Assembly (NCBI GenBank): GCA_028045305.1
Contig: JAOFTV010000011.1
Coordinates: 1-64,000, forward strand
Length of the DNA: 64,000 nucleotides
Source: Opitutales bacterium
GTDB lineage: Bacteria > Verrucomicrobiota > Verrucomicrobiia > Opitutales > Seribacteraceae
Direction of reading: 5' to 3'
Positions within the stretch are counted from its first letter, which is position 1; every line of letters begins with the position of its first letter. A model generated the notes under the pieces. The model did no database searches, had not been told where the DNA came from, and saw only the letters and a list, made by a program, of their open reading frames with translations. This document shows, piece after piece, positions 48,556 through 56,347 of the stretch. A program made the position numbers and the translations under genes.

Positions 48556-48590
48556 AAGGGACGACCTCCTAAATGGTCGTCCCTTGTTGT
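48556..48590 (+). terminator. Intrinsic terminator after the TIM-barrel gene
   Basis: A perfect nine-pair stem GGGACGACC/GGTCGTCCC with an eight-base loop is followed by TTGTTGTGTT. It lies about 25 bases past the stop codon. Confidence 0.85.
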
Positions 48591-48753
48591 GTTCATTGTG
48601 CCCTGTGAATAAAAAAATTGCCTTTGGGGCATTTTTTCATCGAATTAGTGTAAATCCTTCTTAATAGTAGGTGTAGTGATGGGATGTTGGAGCAAATTTA
48701 AAACTTTGTTTGCAACAATGGTGTGCAGTGGAAAACTCGAACAATAAATAAAA

Positions 48754-49095
48754 ATGGGAATTACTTACAGAGAAGCAAAAAGAATTTTGGACAAGCAGGA
48801 GGAAGCTCGCGATGTCATTAATAGTTATCGTGGAATGGAAACACTGGGAAAACGTTTGCAGTTACGCAATAATAAGGAATTGATACTCAAGCTCTTTGAG
48901 ATTGAGAATGATAGTTCCATCGTTGAAGTGTTTACTCATCTAAAAGCCCTTTACGAGGAACAGTGGGGGGACGCTGAAGCAACCGCTCCGCCTGAAGTAC
49001 CTGGGCAAGTAGTTGAGGATTCCAATGAACCTAAGGAAGAGGTTTCCAAAAAGTCGAAAAAGGAATCATCTGCTAAGGCGGAAGTAGGAGCTTAA
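48754..49095 (+). CDS. Small unknown protein with charged tail
   Basis: This 113-residue protein is helical at residues 1-75 (REAKRILDKQEEARDVINS ... FEIENDSSIVEVFTHLKALYEEQ), then has a Pro/Glu/Lys/Ser-rich disordered tail. No signal or family was recognised. It lies between the TIM-barrel and AlgH genes, with about 160 bases of its own upstream region, so it may be a monocistronic gene. Codon use looks normal for the window. Confidence 0.55.
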   Translation: MGITYREAKRILDKQEEARDVINSYRGMETLGKRLQLRNNKELILKLFEIENDSSIVEVFTHLKALYEEQWGDAEATAPPEVPGQVVEDSNEPKEEVSKKSKKESSAKAEVGA

Positions 49096-49150
49096 ATTTT
49101 TTTGCCTCAGACTTGATTTTTTAACTCCTTTTGGGTTAGGGTAGGATTCT

Positions 49151-49723
49151 TTGAACCTTACCTCCAGATTCAAGCAATCCTCCTTTTTGTCAGGGAGCAT
49201 TCTTTTGTCGCATCCATCTCTGCACGATCCAAACTTTTCAAAATCTATTGTTTTTTTGTCTAATCATTCGGAAGAGGATGGGACAATGGGGGTTATCTTA
49301 AACCGTCCAATTGGTAAAAAACTCTGTCAACTTGACGATCAGTTTAAGCACTTTTCAATTGGGGACGCACATGTTTATGAGGGAGGCCCCGTAGATCGTG
49401 AGAAATTAATTATTGCAGCATGGGATTGGAAAGATTCTGCGGAATCCTTTCGTCTTCACTTTGGCGTAGATATTTCCAAGGCCGAGTCTTTGTGCGAAGA
49501 AAATAAGAATATTCGAATTGCTTGCTTTCTCGGCCATTCCGGATGGTCCCCCGGCCAATTGGAAGATGAACTAAAGGTTGATTCCTGGGTACTCTCATCC
49601 CTAAGTCTTGACATTTTTAAACAAATTAAAGCCAAATCAGAGTGTTGGAAATCCGCGATTTCTGGCGTAAGTGATGAAATGTTCCTTATGGCAAATGCAC
49701 CTGATAATCCCCAGATAAATTAA
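49151..49723 (+). CDS. AlgH/YqgE family protein (UPF0301)
   Basis: This 190-residue protein matches the AlgH/YqgE family: FLSGSILLSHPSLHDPNFSKSI at the N-terminus, the TMGVILNRPIG motif, VYEGGPVDRE, and FLGHSGWSPGQLEDEL. The family is widespread, cytoplasmic and of uncertain function. The TTG at 49151 is used because the conserved region starts within a few residues and the next ATG is deep inside it. A TAGGA ribosome site lies about five bases upstream. Confidence 0.88.
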   Translation: MNLTSRFKQSSFLSGSILLSHPSLHDPNFSKSIVFLSNHSEEDGTMGVILNRPIGKKLCQLDDQFKHFSIGDAHVYEGGPVDREKLIIAAWDWKDSAESFRLHFGVDISKAESLCEENKNIRIACFLGHSGWSPGQLEDELKVDSWVLSSLSLDIFKQIKAKSECWKSAISGVSDEMFLMANAPDNPQIN

Positions 49724-49745
49724 GAGCAAACCCAGCAATTAGTTG

Positions 49746-49759
49746 TTGGTCGCGACCAA
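49746..49759. promoter_or_regulatory. Palindrome upstream of glnA
   Basis: TTGGTCGCGACCAA is a perfect 14-base palindrome about 90 bases upstream of the predicted glnA transcription start, the usual distance of an enhancer for a sigma-54 promoter. It does not match the classic NtrC consensus, so the binding protein is unknown. Confidence 0.45.
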
Positions 49760-49821
49760 TTTGTCCATTTCTTGAACATCCAGGGATAAAATCTTTTACA
49801 TTTGTGGCTCGTAATCATGTT

Positions 49822-49837
49822 TGGCATTCGTTTTGCT
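49822..49837 (+). promoter_or_regulatory. Sigma-54 promoter of glnA
   Basis: TGGCATTCGTTTTGCT has the invariant GG and GC dinucleotides exactly ten bases apart and fits TGGCAC-N5-TTGCW at 10 of 12 fixed positions. Transcription would start near 49848, leaving a leader of about 54 bases before the glnA ATG. Confidence 0.75.
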
Positions 49838-49901
49838 AACATCTTTCCGCTGGCTCGCTACCCAGCACCCAGTCTGACCTAGACAATTAACCCTTAATCA
49901 T

Positions 49902-50918
49902 ATGAGTAAGCATAAGTTAGAATATATATGGCTCGACGGCTACAAGCCTACACAGAGCCTTCGCGGTAAAACGTTGATCGTTGAAGACTTCAGCGGAAAG
50001 CTGGAAGATGTCAAACAATGGTCTTTTGACGGTTCCTCGACTGAACAAGCCGAAGGTGGTTCTTCGGATTGTCTTTTGGAACCTGTCCACGTGATCGAAG
50101 ATCCTGACCGTTTTGGCGGTAATGGATGGTTGGTCATGTGCGAAGTCCTTAATCCCGATGGGACCCCTCATGAATCCAATGGTCGTGCCACGATTGACGA
50201 TGACGATGAGGATTTCTGGTTTGGTTTTGAACAGGAGTATACCCTCATCGATTTGGAGACTGACCTCCCCCTTGGTTTTCCACAAGGAGGCTACCCAGGC
50301 CCTCAGGGTCCGTACTACACTTCTGTTGGAGCACGTAATACCAAAGGCCGTGAATTAGTTGACGAACACTTACATCTTTGCCTTGAAGCCGGCTTAAATG
50401 TTGAGGGTATAAATGCTGAAGTCATGATGGGCCAGTGGGAATATCAAATTTTCGCCAAAGGTGCAAAGAGTGCAGGCGATCAAATTTGGCTTGCGCGTTA
50501 TCTACTTGAGCGGACTGCTGAATCTTACGACATTGCGATTGATTTGCATCCTAAACCAGTCAAAGGCGATTGGAATGGTTCCGGAATGCATGCAAACTTT
50601 TCGAATGCTCCCATGCGTGAGCAGGGCGGAGAAGAATTGTTCAAGAAAATTTGCGAAGAGTTTGGAAAGAACATCGATCGTCATGTCTCGGTATATGGAG
50701 CCGAAAACAATCAACGCCTCACCGGGTTGCATGAAACTCAGTCAATTGACAAGTTCAGTTACGGGGTTTCCGACCGAGGTGCCTCCATCCGCATTCCAGT
50801 GGGTACTATTCAAGATGGCTGGAAGGGTCGTTTGGAAGATCGCCGACCCGCATCGAATGGAGATCCTTACCGTATTGCTTCGGCCATCATCAAAACTACT
50901 AAGGAAGCGTTATCTTAA
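49902..50918 (+). CDS. glnA: Type II (GSII) glutamine synthetase
   Basis: This 338-residue enzyme makes glutamine from glutamate and ammonia. The short length, the N-terminal EYIWLDGYKPTQSLRGKT and the beta-Grasp motif WSFDGSSTEQAEGGSSDC identify the eukaryote-type GSII rather than the 470-residue GSI. The catalytic domain shows GFEQEYTL, VEGINAEVMMGQWEYQ and GSGMHANFS, and the C-terminal part SDRGASIRIP. The GSI adenylylation loop is absent, so GlnE-type control should not apply. A sigma-54-type promoter and an upstream palindrome suggest nitrogen control at transcription. A strong terminator follows. Confidence 0.96.
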   Translation: MSKHKLEYIWLDGYKPTQSLRGKTLIVEDFSGKLEDVKQWSFDGSSTEQAEGGSSDCLLEPVHVIEDPDRFGGNGWLVMCEVLNPDGTPHESNGRATIDDDDEDFWFGFEQEYTLIDLETDLPLGFPQGGYPGPQGPYYTSVGARNTKGRELVDEHLHLCLEAGLNVEGINAEVMMGQWEYQIFAKGAKSAGDQIWLARYLLERTAESYDIAIDLHPKPVKGDWNGSGMHANFSNAPMREQGGEELFKKICEEFGKNIDRHVSVYGAENNQRLTGLHETQSIDKFSYGVSDRGASIRIPVGTIQDGWKGRLEDRRPASNGDPYRIASAIIKTTKEALS

Positions 50919-50940
50919 TTGTTTTCAGGTTTTAATTTTA

Positions 50941-50976
50941 AAAAGGGCGGTGGAGAAATTCACCGCCTTTTTTATT
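50941..50976. terminator. Bidirectional terminator between glnA and a lipoprotein gene
   Basis: A seven-pair stem (GGCGGTG/CACCGCC) is flanked by A-rich and T-rich runs on both sides, so it can end transcription from both converging genes. The lipoprotein stop codon lies at its right edge. Confidence 0.88.
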
Positions 50977-51292
50977 TTCTTTTTTTCATAACCACAGCAA
51001 ATTGATCGTCGTCGTCTTTAAAAAAACGTAAGACCAAGATACGGTCTCTTTTTTGTGGATAGACTTTAGTTTTGCGTCTGCCTTTTTCCACCCAGGATGC
51101 CTCCACAGCTTGGGCTTGATCGCTCATTAGTTTACCATGTCTCTTGATTGAGCCCTCGGTGCCTAGGACATCAACGATAGTCCATCCCTTTGCTTTCCAT
51201 TCTTCAACAATATCATGAGCGGATGGAGCACATCCCACTACCAAGAGTAGCAAGGAATATATAGGAAATTGCTTCGCGAAAAAAGATATCAT
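50972..51292 (-). CDS. Small unknown lipoprotein
   Basis: This 106-residue lipoprotein has its lipobox at LVVGC (Cys21). The mature region IVEEWKAKGWTIVDVLGTEG and the strand-rich end RILVLRFFKDDDDQFAVVMKKRK suggest a small alpha-beta domain; the family is not recognised. It converges with glnA over the shared terminator. Confidence 0.68.
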   Translation of the reverse strand: MISFFAKQFPIYSLLLLVVGCAPSAHDIVEEWKAKGWTIVDVLGTEGSIKRHGKLMSDQAQAVEASWVEKGRRKTKVYPQKRDRILVLRFFKDDDDQFAVVMKKRK

Positions 51293-51515
51293 TATCTCTA
51301 TAATCTAGCACTTGGGGTACGAAAGGGTAGAAAATAAATAGCCTAAAATTTGCATATTGTGCGAGTATGAGTTCTTTTATGATGTGGATAGATGCGGTAA
51401 GCCAATCGTGCAAATCATTAATTTTCGAATGGTTGGGAGATATCTTTTTAATTTTGATAAAAAGTTACGGGAATCATTTAAGCCTCAATATTTTACTCTA
51501 TACCAATTAACAAAC

Positions 51516-51532
51516 GCTCCTGCGGGAGGAGC
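51516..51532 (+). promoter_or_regulatory. Leader hairpin before the two mini-genes
   Basis: GCTCCT and AGGAGC form a six-pair stem around a GCGGG loop, about 35 bases before the first mini-gene. There is no T run after it, so it is more likely a leader structure than a terminator. Confidence 0.4.
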
Positions 51533-51566
51533 ATTCAACCAATAACGCAAAGAAAGGAATTCAATT

Positions 51567-51719
51567 ATGTTCAATTCCATGAGATGGGAATATCAAACTG
51601 CCCTTACTTCGGAAACTTGTTTGTCAAGTTGGCGAAGGTCGTCTTCGAATATTGAAGACCTTCAAAATTGTAGTTTTCTTACAAAAGACATCTTTTTGAG
51701 AATGGGGGGAAGAGCATGA
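51567..51719 (+). CDS. Mini-gene 1 (50 residues)
   Basis: The 50-codon frame starts MFNSMRWEYQTALTSETC and ends RMGGRA. A good AAAGGAA ribosome site lies about eight bases upstream, and its stop codon overlaps the start of mini-gene 2 as ATGA. It has no transmembrane segment; it is Ser/Cys containing and mixed in charge. No family was recognised. The unit is bracketed by a leader hairpin and a terminator, which supports a real small operon. Confidence 0.5.
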   Translation: MFNSMRWEYQTALTSETCLSSWRRSSSNIEDLQNCSFLTKDIFLRMGGRA

Positions 51720-51853
51720 ATACTCAAAGTCAATCTTTTCAACATGAAATACAGTTTCAGTATTTTGGCCTAAGCGATATTGAATGGGAGGAATGGAAAC
51801 GAAGGCGGAAGTTTATTCCTGTAAACTTGAGGCATCCCCCCTCACTTAACTAG
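51716..51853 (+). CDS. Mini-gene 2 (45 residues)
   Basis: The 45-codon frame starts MNTQSQSFQHEIQFQYFG and continues DIEWEEWKRRRKFIP, with a basic patch that could bind nucleic acid or a partner. It is translationally coupled to mini-gene 1 by the ATGA overlap. It is followed by about 100 bases without a gene, with a small hairpin CTGG/CCAG, then a terminator. Its family is unknown. Confidence 0.5.
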   Translation: MNTQSQSFQHEIQFQYFGLSDIEWEEWKRRRKFIPVNLRHPPSLN

Positions 51854-51960
51854 GCTTGTCGGGCAACCTCGGTCAACTGGTTTTAGGCCAGCAAGGAAAA
51901 GAGAGTGTTTGAGACCTGTATAAAACCCTCCAATTCCGCCGAGATCATTTCACTTTTATT

Positions 51961-51993
51961 AAACCCAAGAATTTATATTCCTTGGGTTTTTTT
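51961..51993 (+). terminator. Intrinsic terminator after the mini-genes
   Basis: A nine-pair stem (AAACCCAAG/CTTGGGTTT) is followed by a run of T residues. It sits between the mini-genes and the cstA promoter. Confidence 0.8.
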
Positions 51994-52020
51994 ATAGTAA
52001 AATATTTAAAATCTCTTTTT

Positions 52021-52036
52021 TGGGCCGATTCTTGCA
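52021..52036 (+). promoter_or_regulatory. Sigma-54 promoter of cstA
   Basis: TGGGCCGATTCTTGCA has GG and GC exactly ten bases apart and TTGCA at -12. It matches the consensus at 10 of 12 fixed positions. The start point would be near 52047, giving a short leader of about 19 bases to the cstA ATG. An ATTCTTGCA copy is repeated 18 bases downstream. Confidence 0.65.
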
Positions 52037-52065
52037 AATGTGCTCCATTCTTGCATGGTGAAATT

Positions 52066-53667
52066 ATGCTTCCATTCATTCTTCTTTCCAGTGCCCTGAT
52101 TTTTTTCTTTGCCTACCGTTTATATGGTAAGTTTCTTAGTAACAGTTGCGGAGTGGATGATTCTCTGGAACCCCCTTCTCTGACTCAGGAAGACGGGGTT
52201 GATTATTCTCCCACCCGTGCATCCGTTCTTTTCGGGCATCATTTTTCATCCATTGCGGGGGCGGGTCCCATTGTCGGGCCTATTCTTGCCGCCACTTACT
52301 TCGGATGGGGACCCACATGGGTATGGATTTTGGTGGGAGCCATTTTTGTTGGGGGAGTGCATGATTTTGGCAGTGCTTTTATGTCACTTAGAAATCAAGG
52401 ACGTTCCATCGCTGAGGTTATGAAAGGGTTGGTGGGGGTACGGTCGGGCAAACTTTTTCTCGTTTTCGTACTCTTAGCATTAGTTTACGTCATCATTGTA
52501 TTCCTCGATTTGACCGCGAATACATTTACTAATCAACCGGCTGTGGCAACGGCATCTGGATGGTTTATAATTGTGGCCATAGTTTTTGGCTTATTGTTGA
52601 GGTCCCAGAAATTATCACTCCTTCAACTTGCATGTATCTTTTTTCCTCTAACCTTTTTGGGTTTGGGGATCGGTCATTATTTTCCCATGGTATCTCTTTC
52701 CAAGGATATATGGATTGGCATTACCCTGACCTATTGTTTTTGTGCTGCTGTTTTGCCTGTTGGATTGTTGTTACAGCCGAGAGATTTTTTAAGTGCTGGC
52801 TTTCTCTATGCAATTTTGGCTCTTGGAGCGATTGGCATGTTCATCTCTGGGGAATCACTTCAACTTCCCGCCTTTATTGCTTGGGAGTCTGACAAGTTAG
52901 GCATGCTTGTTCCCTTTCTTTTTATCACGGTTGCGTGTGGAGCCTGCAGTGGTTTTCACAGTATCGTAGCCAGTGGGACAACCTCCAAGCAAATCCTCAA
53001 GGAAAGCGATGCCCGTCGTGTTACCTATGGAGCGATGTTGCTTGAAGGAGTGCTTGCGGTTTTTGCACTCGCTTGCGTGGCTGTTTTATCCATTGGAGAA
53101 AGGGAGAGTGGGGGAACTCCCGTATCGATTTTTGCCATGGGTGCATCAAAATTTTTTGCTGCTGTGGGAGTGCCCTCCCACCTTGGAGTTGAATTTGCTA
53201 TGTTGGCAATTAGTACTTTTTTGCTGACCACATTAGACACTTGCACACGCTTGACCCGTTTTCTGATTGAGGAATTGTTTTCTTGGAGAAACCAAGCTAG
53301 TCGCTATGTCGGCACATTTGGGGCTCTGGTTCTTCCAGCTTTTTTGGTCTTTCAGTCATTCCCTGGTCCGGATGGATCGCTAGTTCCAGTTTGGAAGGCA
53401 ATTTGGCCTCTGTTTGGGGCCACAAATCAATTACTCGCCGCTTTTGCCCTGCTTACTTTTGTGGTCTTTCTTAGAGCGAGGGGAAGTGCTTTTGGGTTCG
53501 CGTTATGGCCGGCAATTTTGATGATTTTTATGCCTATGCTTGCCTTGGTCTGGATGGCAAGGTCCAATGGCTTAGATTCACTTATTGGAGGAACATCCGT
53601 AGCCATGTTTACTTTGGGTTGCTACCTTACCATTGTTTGCTGGAAGGAAGTTCGGTCGCACAAATAG
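52066..53667 (+). CDS. cstA: Carbon starvation protein CstA family transporter
   Basis: This 533-residue inner-membrane protein has about 13-15 hydrophobic segments. CstA and related BtsT/YjiY take up pyruvate or peptides during starvation. Family signatures are HHFSSIAGAGPIVGPILA and TVACGACSGFHSIVASGTTSKQ. The ATG at 52066 is used; the longer frame upstream would include the promoter. At 533 residues it is shorter than E. coli CstA (about 700), in line with the compact homologues of many other phyla. It is probably regulated by the sigma-54 site directly upstream. Confidence 0.9.
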   Translation: MLPFILLSSALIFFFAYRLYGKFLSNSCGVDDSLEPPSLTQEDGVDYSPTRASVLFGHHFSSIAGAGPIVGPILAATYFGWGPTWVWILVGAIFVGGVHDFGSAFMSLRNQGRSIAEVMKGLVGVRSGKLFLVFVLLALVYVIIVFLDLTANTFTNQPAVATASGWFIIVAIVFGLLLRSQKLSLLQLACIFFPLTFLGLGIGHYFPMVSLSKDIWIGITLTYCFCAAVLPVGLLLQPRDFLSAGFLYAILALGAIGMFISGESLQLPAFIAWESDKLGMLVPFLFITVACGACSGFHSIVASGTTSKQILKESDARRVTYGAMLLEGVLAVFALACVAVLSIGERESGGTPVSIFAMGASKFFAAVGVPSHLGVEFAMLAISTFLLTTLDTCTRLTRFLIEELFSWRNQASRYVGTFGALVLPAFLVFQSFPGPDGSLVPVWKAIWPLFGATNQLLAAFALLTFVVFLRARGSAFGFALWPAILMIFMPMLALVWMARSNGLDSLIGGTSVAMFTLGCYLTIVCWKEVRSHK

Positions 53668-53695
53668 TGCACTCTGAAATCTTTATCTCTTTGCT

Positions 53696-54109
53696 CTAAA
53701 GTACAAAGTCGGGGGCTTTCTCCTCACCGGAATCATCTTTCTTACCTTTCAGGGCCGCATGTATTGTGGCTTTTAATTTATCAGGCGAGCAGGGTTTGTT
53801 TAAAATTTTGAAAAGCATACCCGATTGCAGAGCCTCAGCTCCTCCAAATTCGAAATCAGCATGGCCAGTTAATAATATACACATGGTTTCGGGATTCTTT
53901 TCTTTAATGTTTCTTAACAAGGTTGCACCATCCATTTTGGGCATACGCATGTCAGAAACAACCACTGGAAAATGTCCCTGATCATTGATGATGTTTAGAG
54001 CGGCATCCGGCCCGCTTGCCAGATTGACATCAAAGGTTCTACCTAGGTTCAATTTGATTCCGCGGAGGATCGACTCCTCATCATCTACAAATAGAACCCT
54101 TTCATTCAT
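53696..54109 (-). CDS. Orphan response-regulator receiver protein
   Basis: This 137-residue single REC domain has acidic pocket D9-D10, phospho-acceptor D53 (in VVSDMRMPKMDG), the switch Thr at 81 (LLTGHAD) and Lys105 (ILNKPCSP). No output domain or kinase gene is attached, so it acts by protein contact, or as a phosphate sink. The short C-terminal tail is charged. It converges with cstA. Confidence 0.9.
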   Translation of the reverse strand: MNERVLFVDDEESILRGIKLNLGRTFDVNLASGPDAALNIINDQGHFPVVVSDMRMPKMDGATLLRNIKEKNPETMCILLTGHADFEFGGAEALQSGMLFKILNKPCSPDKLKATIHAALKGKKDDSGEEKAPDFVL

Positions 54110-54258
54110 ACATCTTTTGAATCATAGTAGATTTACGAATGCAAGGACTACATTTTGAAAAAAATTATCTCCTAATGCAAAAATTATCAAAGTCTGGTCA
54201 AGGAATAGAATTTATTATCGATTCTTCATCAGAAGATTGTTAAACATTATATCTGAAT

Positions 54259-54340
54259 GCCCGAGTGGCGGAATGGTAGACGCTGCGGACTTAAAATCCG
54301 TTTCACCTAGTGAGTGTGGGTTCAAGTCCCACCTCGGGCA
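54259..54340 (+). tRNA. tRNA-Leu (UAA)
   Basis: The seven-pair acceptor stem GCCCGAG/CTCGGGC, anticodon loop CTTAAAA giving UAA, a variable arm and the T-loop GTTCAAGTC form a class II leucine tRNA of about 82 bases. CCA is not encoded. It marks the left edge of a remnant-rich region. Confidence 0.95.
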
Positions 54341-54369
54341 CTCTTTTGCATCATGTGGCAAAAGAGTGC
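54338..54369 (+). terminator. Perfect hairpin touching the tRNA-Leu 3' end
   Basis: GCACTCTTTTGC and GCAAAAGAGTGC form a perfect 12-pair stem around an eight-base loop, starting inside the acceptor stem. There is no T run after it; it may serve in processing or be the mark of an integrated element. Its use as a terminator is only likely. Confidence 0.5.
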
Positions 54370-54469
54370 TAGGTCAGTAAATAAGAGGACTTAATGCGTC
54401 ATGAACCTCGATTTGCTTTTTTTATCGATTTTCATCGATACGCACCAATATGTACTCTTTAGCAAAAAA

Positions 54470-54490
54470 ACTGACAACAAACTGACAACG
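54470..54490 (+). repeat. Short direct repeat after tRNA-Leu
   Basis: ACTGACAAC occurs twice, 12 bases apart, in the gene-free stretch between tRNA-Leu and the SHD1-FecR-SUMF1 genes. Such repeats can be integrase arm sites, but no integrase is present, so this is a description only. Confidence 0.35.
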
Positions 54491-54568
54491 ATAAGGGGGG
54501 AGGGTGTCTTTTTAAATCCTCCGGCGATATCCTACTATCGATTTGCCCTCAGGAAAAAAATTTAGACA

Positions 54569-54775
54569 ATGGCAAAAATGAGATTCTGAGGAGAATATTC
54601 AGTCTTCTACCGCTGGTGGGAGGAGAGCGATATGGATGCCGAGGACTTAGCCAAGGTAGCACTAACTGCGATAGACGATTGGCTGGACCAAGAGATTGTC
54701 GGCCTTGAGGGGGAAGAGGAGTTAGTCTATCTGTACAAGGGTGACGCGGAAGCCAAAATAGCGACCTTTACTAAA
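54569..54775 (+). pseudogene. Remnant of a small acidic protein gene
   Basis: An ATG with an AGGA site begins MAKMRF and hits a TGA at codon 7; the same frame then continues with protein-like sequence (YRWWEESDMDAEDLAKVA, IDDWLDQEIVGLEGEEEL) and becomes antisense to the neighbouring SUMF1 gene after about codon 65. An internal ATG at 54632 has a GGAGGAG site and could still be used. I read it as a truncated gene at the end of a rearrangement; its family is unknown. Confidence 0.45.
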
Positions 54776-56344
54776 CCTTGCTTTAGGATTTTGAAAATCC
54801 CGAGAAAAAGAATACATAAGAGCAGAGGAAAAAGACCCACCGCGAAGAACCCGCTGTAATCCAGTTGCGGGTCCATTTGGGTTGATTTGCAAAAGTTTAG
54901 AGTATTGACCAAAAAAATCGCTACACCATTCCAAGATGTTTCCATGCATATCGTAAAAACCCCAAGGGTTGGGTTTATAAGAACCGACTTGATTCGTCTT
55001 ACCTCGGCCAAATTCTTTAAAATTGGCTAGACCATTGGCAAGAGAATCTCCCCAAGAAAAGCGAGTTGTCGTACCTGCCCGACATGCATACTCCCACTGT
55101 GCCTCGGTAGGCAAAGAAAATTCCCAACCGCGAGGAATCGGTTCTTTCTTTTTTAATACCTCACAAAATTCGACCGCATCATTCCAAGAAACACTATCAA
55201 CGGGATGATTTTTATCCTTATAGGTACTTGGGTTAATGCCCATCACTTTTTCGTACTGCTCCTGCGTTACCTCATACTTACCTAGGTAAAATCCGTTGGT
55301 TAAAATTACTGGATGAGCGGGTGAGCCTTCCCCACCAGGCCCCATAATAAAACTCCCCGGCGTGCACCAAATTAGTTCCATATTGAGAGCCGACTTTACG
55401 ATATAATTCCGCTTCGGTGCGTACCCATCCACCGTGTTCGCCAATCGCTTTAAATCAATGGATGCAGAGGCATCCTTGGCTTGTTCGACTGCTTTCTTCA
55501 CCTCCGCCTGCTCGTTGGCACTCATGTCTTCCACCTTGGCAGGCGCGCCCTTGACTGCACCTGCCTTCTTCGCAGTCTCCACAGTGGTAGCCATCTGTTC
55601 GGCATCTAAAAAGTCAACTCGGCCTTCCAGTACAGACAATTCCGCCGAGTCGGCACTTGCCGATACTTTGAACTGGGTTCCCCGTATCCCTGCCTGTGCA
55701 ATCTTCGTTTCGACAAGAAACGAGGATTCCTTGCCTAGTTTACGAACCTCCAAGACTAGGTCACCTTCTTCTAATTTAAGTGCGGTGCGACTAGGACTAA
55801 CCTCCTTGGTTAACTCACTTGCTTTCTGTTTCGTACCCTTAAAGGCTTTTTGATAAAGAGCGGTTAAAACCAATTTTGTTTTCTCGCCCAAATGAACCAA
55901 GGTTCCGTTTGTAACAAGCAAATCCGCTTCTGCTCCGCTACCTGTGGTTAAGGTTGCACCCGAAGCGATTGACTCACCAACAATTACTGCTCGTGACTTG
56001 GGGTCGGAGTACCGATCGGTCTTTGCAATCAGTACCTCGACCTTACCCTTGGACGATGCAACAATCACTCCACCTCTTCCCTGATCCTCAAATGGTTGAG
56101 GCTCAGCAAACAACGACCGCCCGTATGCCTTTTTCACATACTCCTGATCGGCAAATGAGAATCCTGTCAGCGGAACGGTAAACTTTCGACCTTGGGTATT
56201 TTCAATCCGTACTTTGGTTCCAACCATTTCCAAGAAGCGGGCCTCTAGGGTTCGACCGTCTGAGCTTGTCCAAGTGCGTAGTGGTTCCTTGGCGGTGAGG
56301 GTGACCCCAAGGAAAAGCAGGCAAATGGCAGCAAGACTTCTCAT
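54722..56344 (-). CDS. Exported SHD1-FecR-SUMF1 protein, copy 1
   Basis: This protein of about 540 residues has a signal peptide (about 1-18), an SHD1 domain (RTWTSSDGRTLEARF ... QEYVKKAYG, about 20-75), a FecR-like domain (about 110-255, with GVIVASSKGKVEVL and IRGTQFKVSAS) and a SUMF1/FGE-type C-type-lectin-like domain (about 315-540; NPVDSVSWNDAVEFCE-like stretch, LPTEAQWEYACRAGT, GFYDMHGNILEWCSDFF, LRGGSFSS). SUMF1 folds often bind or scaffold; the catalytic copper-binding Cys pair of true FGE is not evident. The FecR part suggests surface or periplasmic sensing. It is preceded 3 bases upstream by a paralogue. Confidence 0.85.
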   Translation of the reverse strand: MRSLAAICLLFLGVTLTAKEPLRTWTSSDGRTLEARFLEMVGTKVRIENTQGRKFTVPLTGFSFADQEYVKKAYGRSLFAEPQPFEDQGRGGVIVASSKGKVEVLIAKTDRYSDPKSRAVIVGESIASGATLTTGSGAEADLLVTNGTLVHLGEKTKLVLTALYQKAFKGTKQKASELTKEVSPSRTALKLEEGDLVLEVRKLGKESSFLVETKIAQAGIRGTQFKVSASADSAELSVLEGRVDFLDAEQMATTVETAKKAGAVKGAPAKVEDMSANEQAEVKKAVEQAKDASASIDLKRLANTVDGYAPKRNYIVKSALNMELIWCTPGSFIMGPGGEGSPAHPVILTNGFYLGKYEVTQEQYEKVMGINPSTYKDKNHPVDSVSWNDAVEFCEVLKKKEPIPRGWEFSLPTEAQWEYACRAGTTTRFSWGDSLANGLANFKEFGRGKTNQVGSYKPNPWGFYDMHGNILEWCSDFFGQYSKLLQINPNGPATGLQRVLRGGSFSSALMYSFSRDFQNPKARFSKGRYFGFRVTLVQID

Positions 56345-56347
56345 CAA

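Noticed and set aside
49746-49759. classical NtrC binding site
   Set aside because: The palindrome is not TGCAC-N-GTGCA-like, so only an unnamed operator can be claimed.
51357-51545. 62-codon frame starting with TTG upstream of the mini-genes
   Set aside because: There is no ribosome site, the start is weak, and the residue mix is what A+T-rich non-coding DNA gives.
54470-54490. attachment site of an integrative element
   Set aside because: The direct repeat is short, no second copy of the tRNA end and no integrase gene was found in the window.
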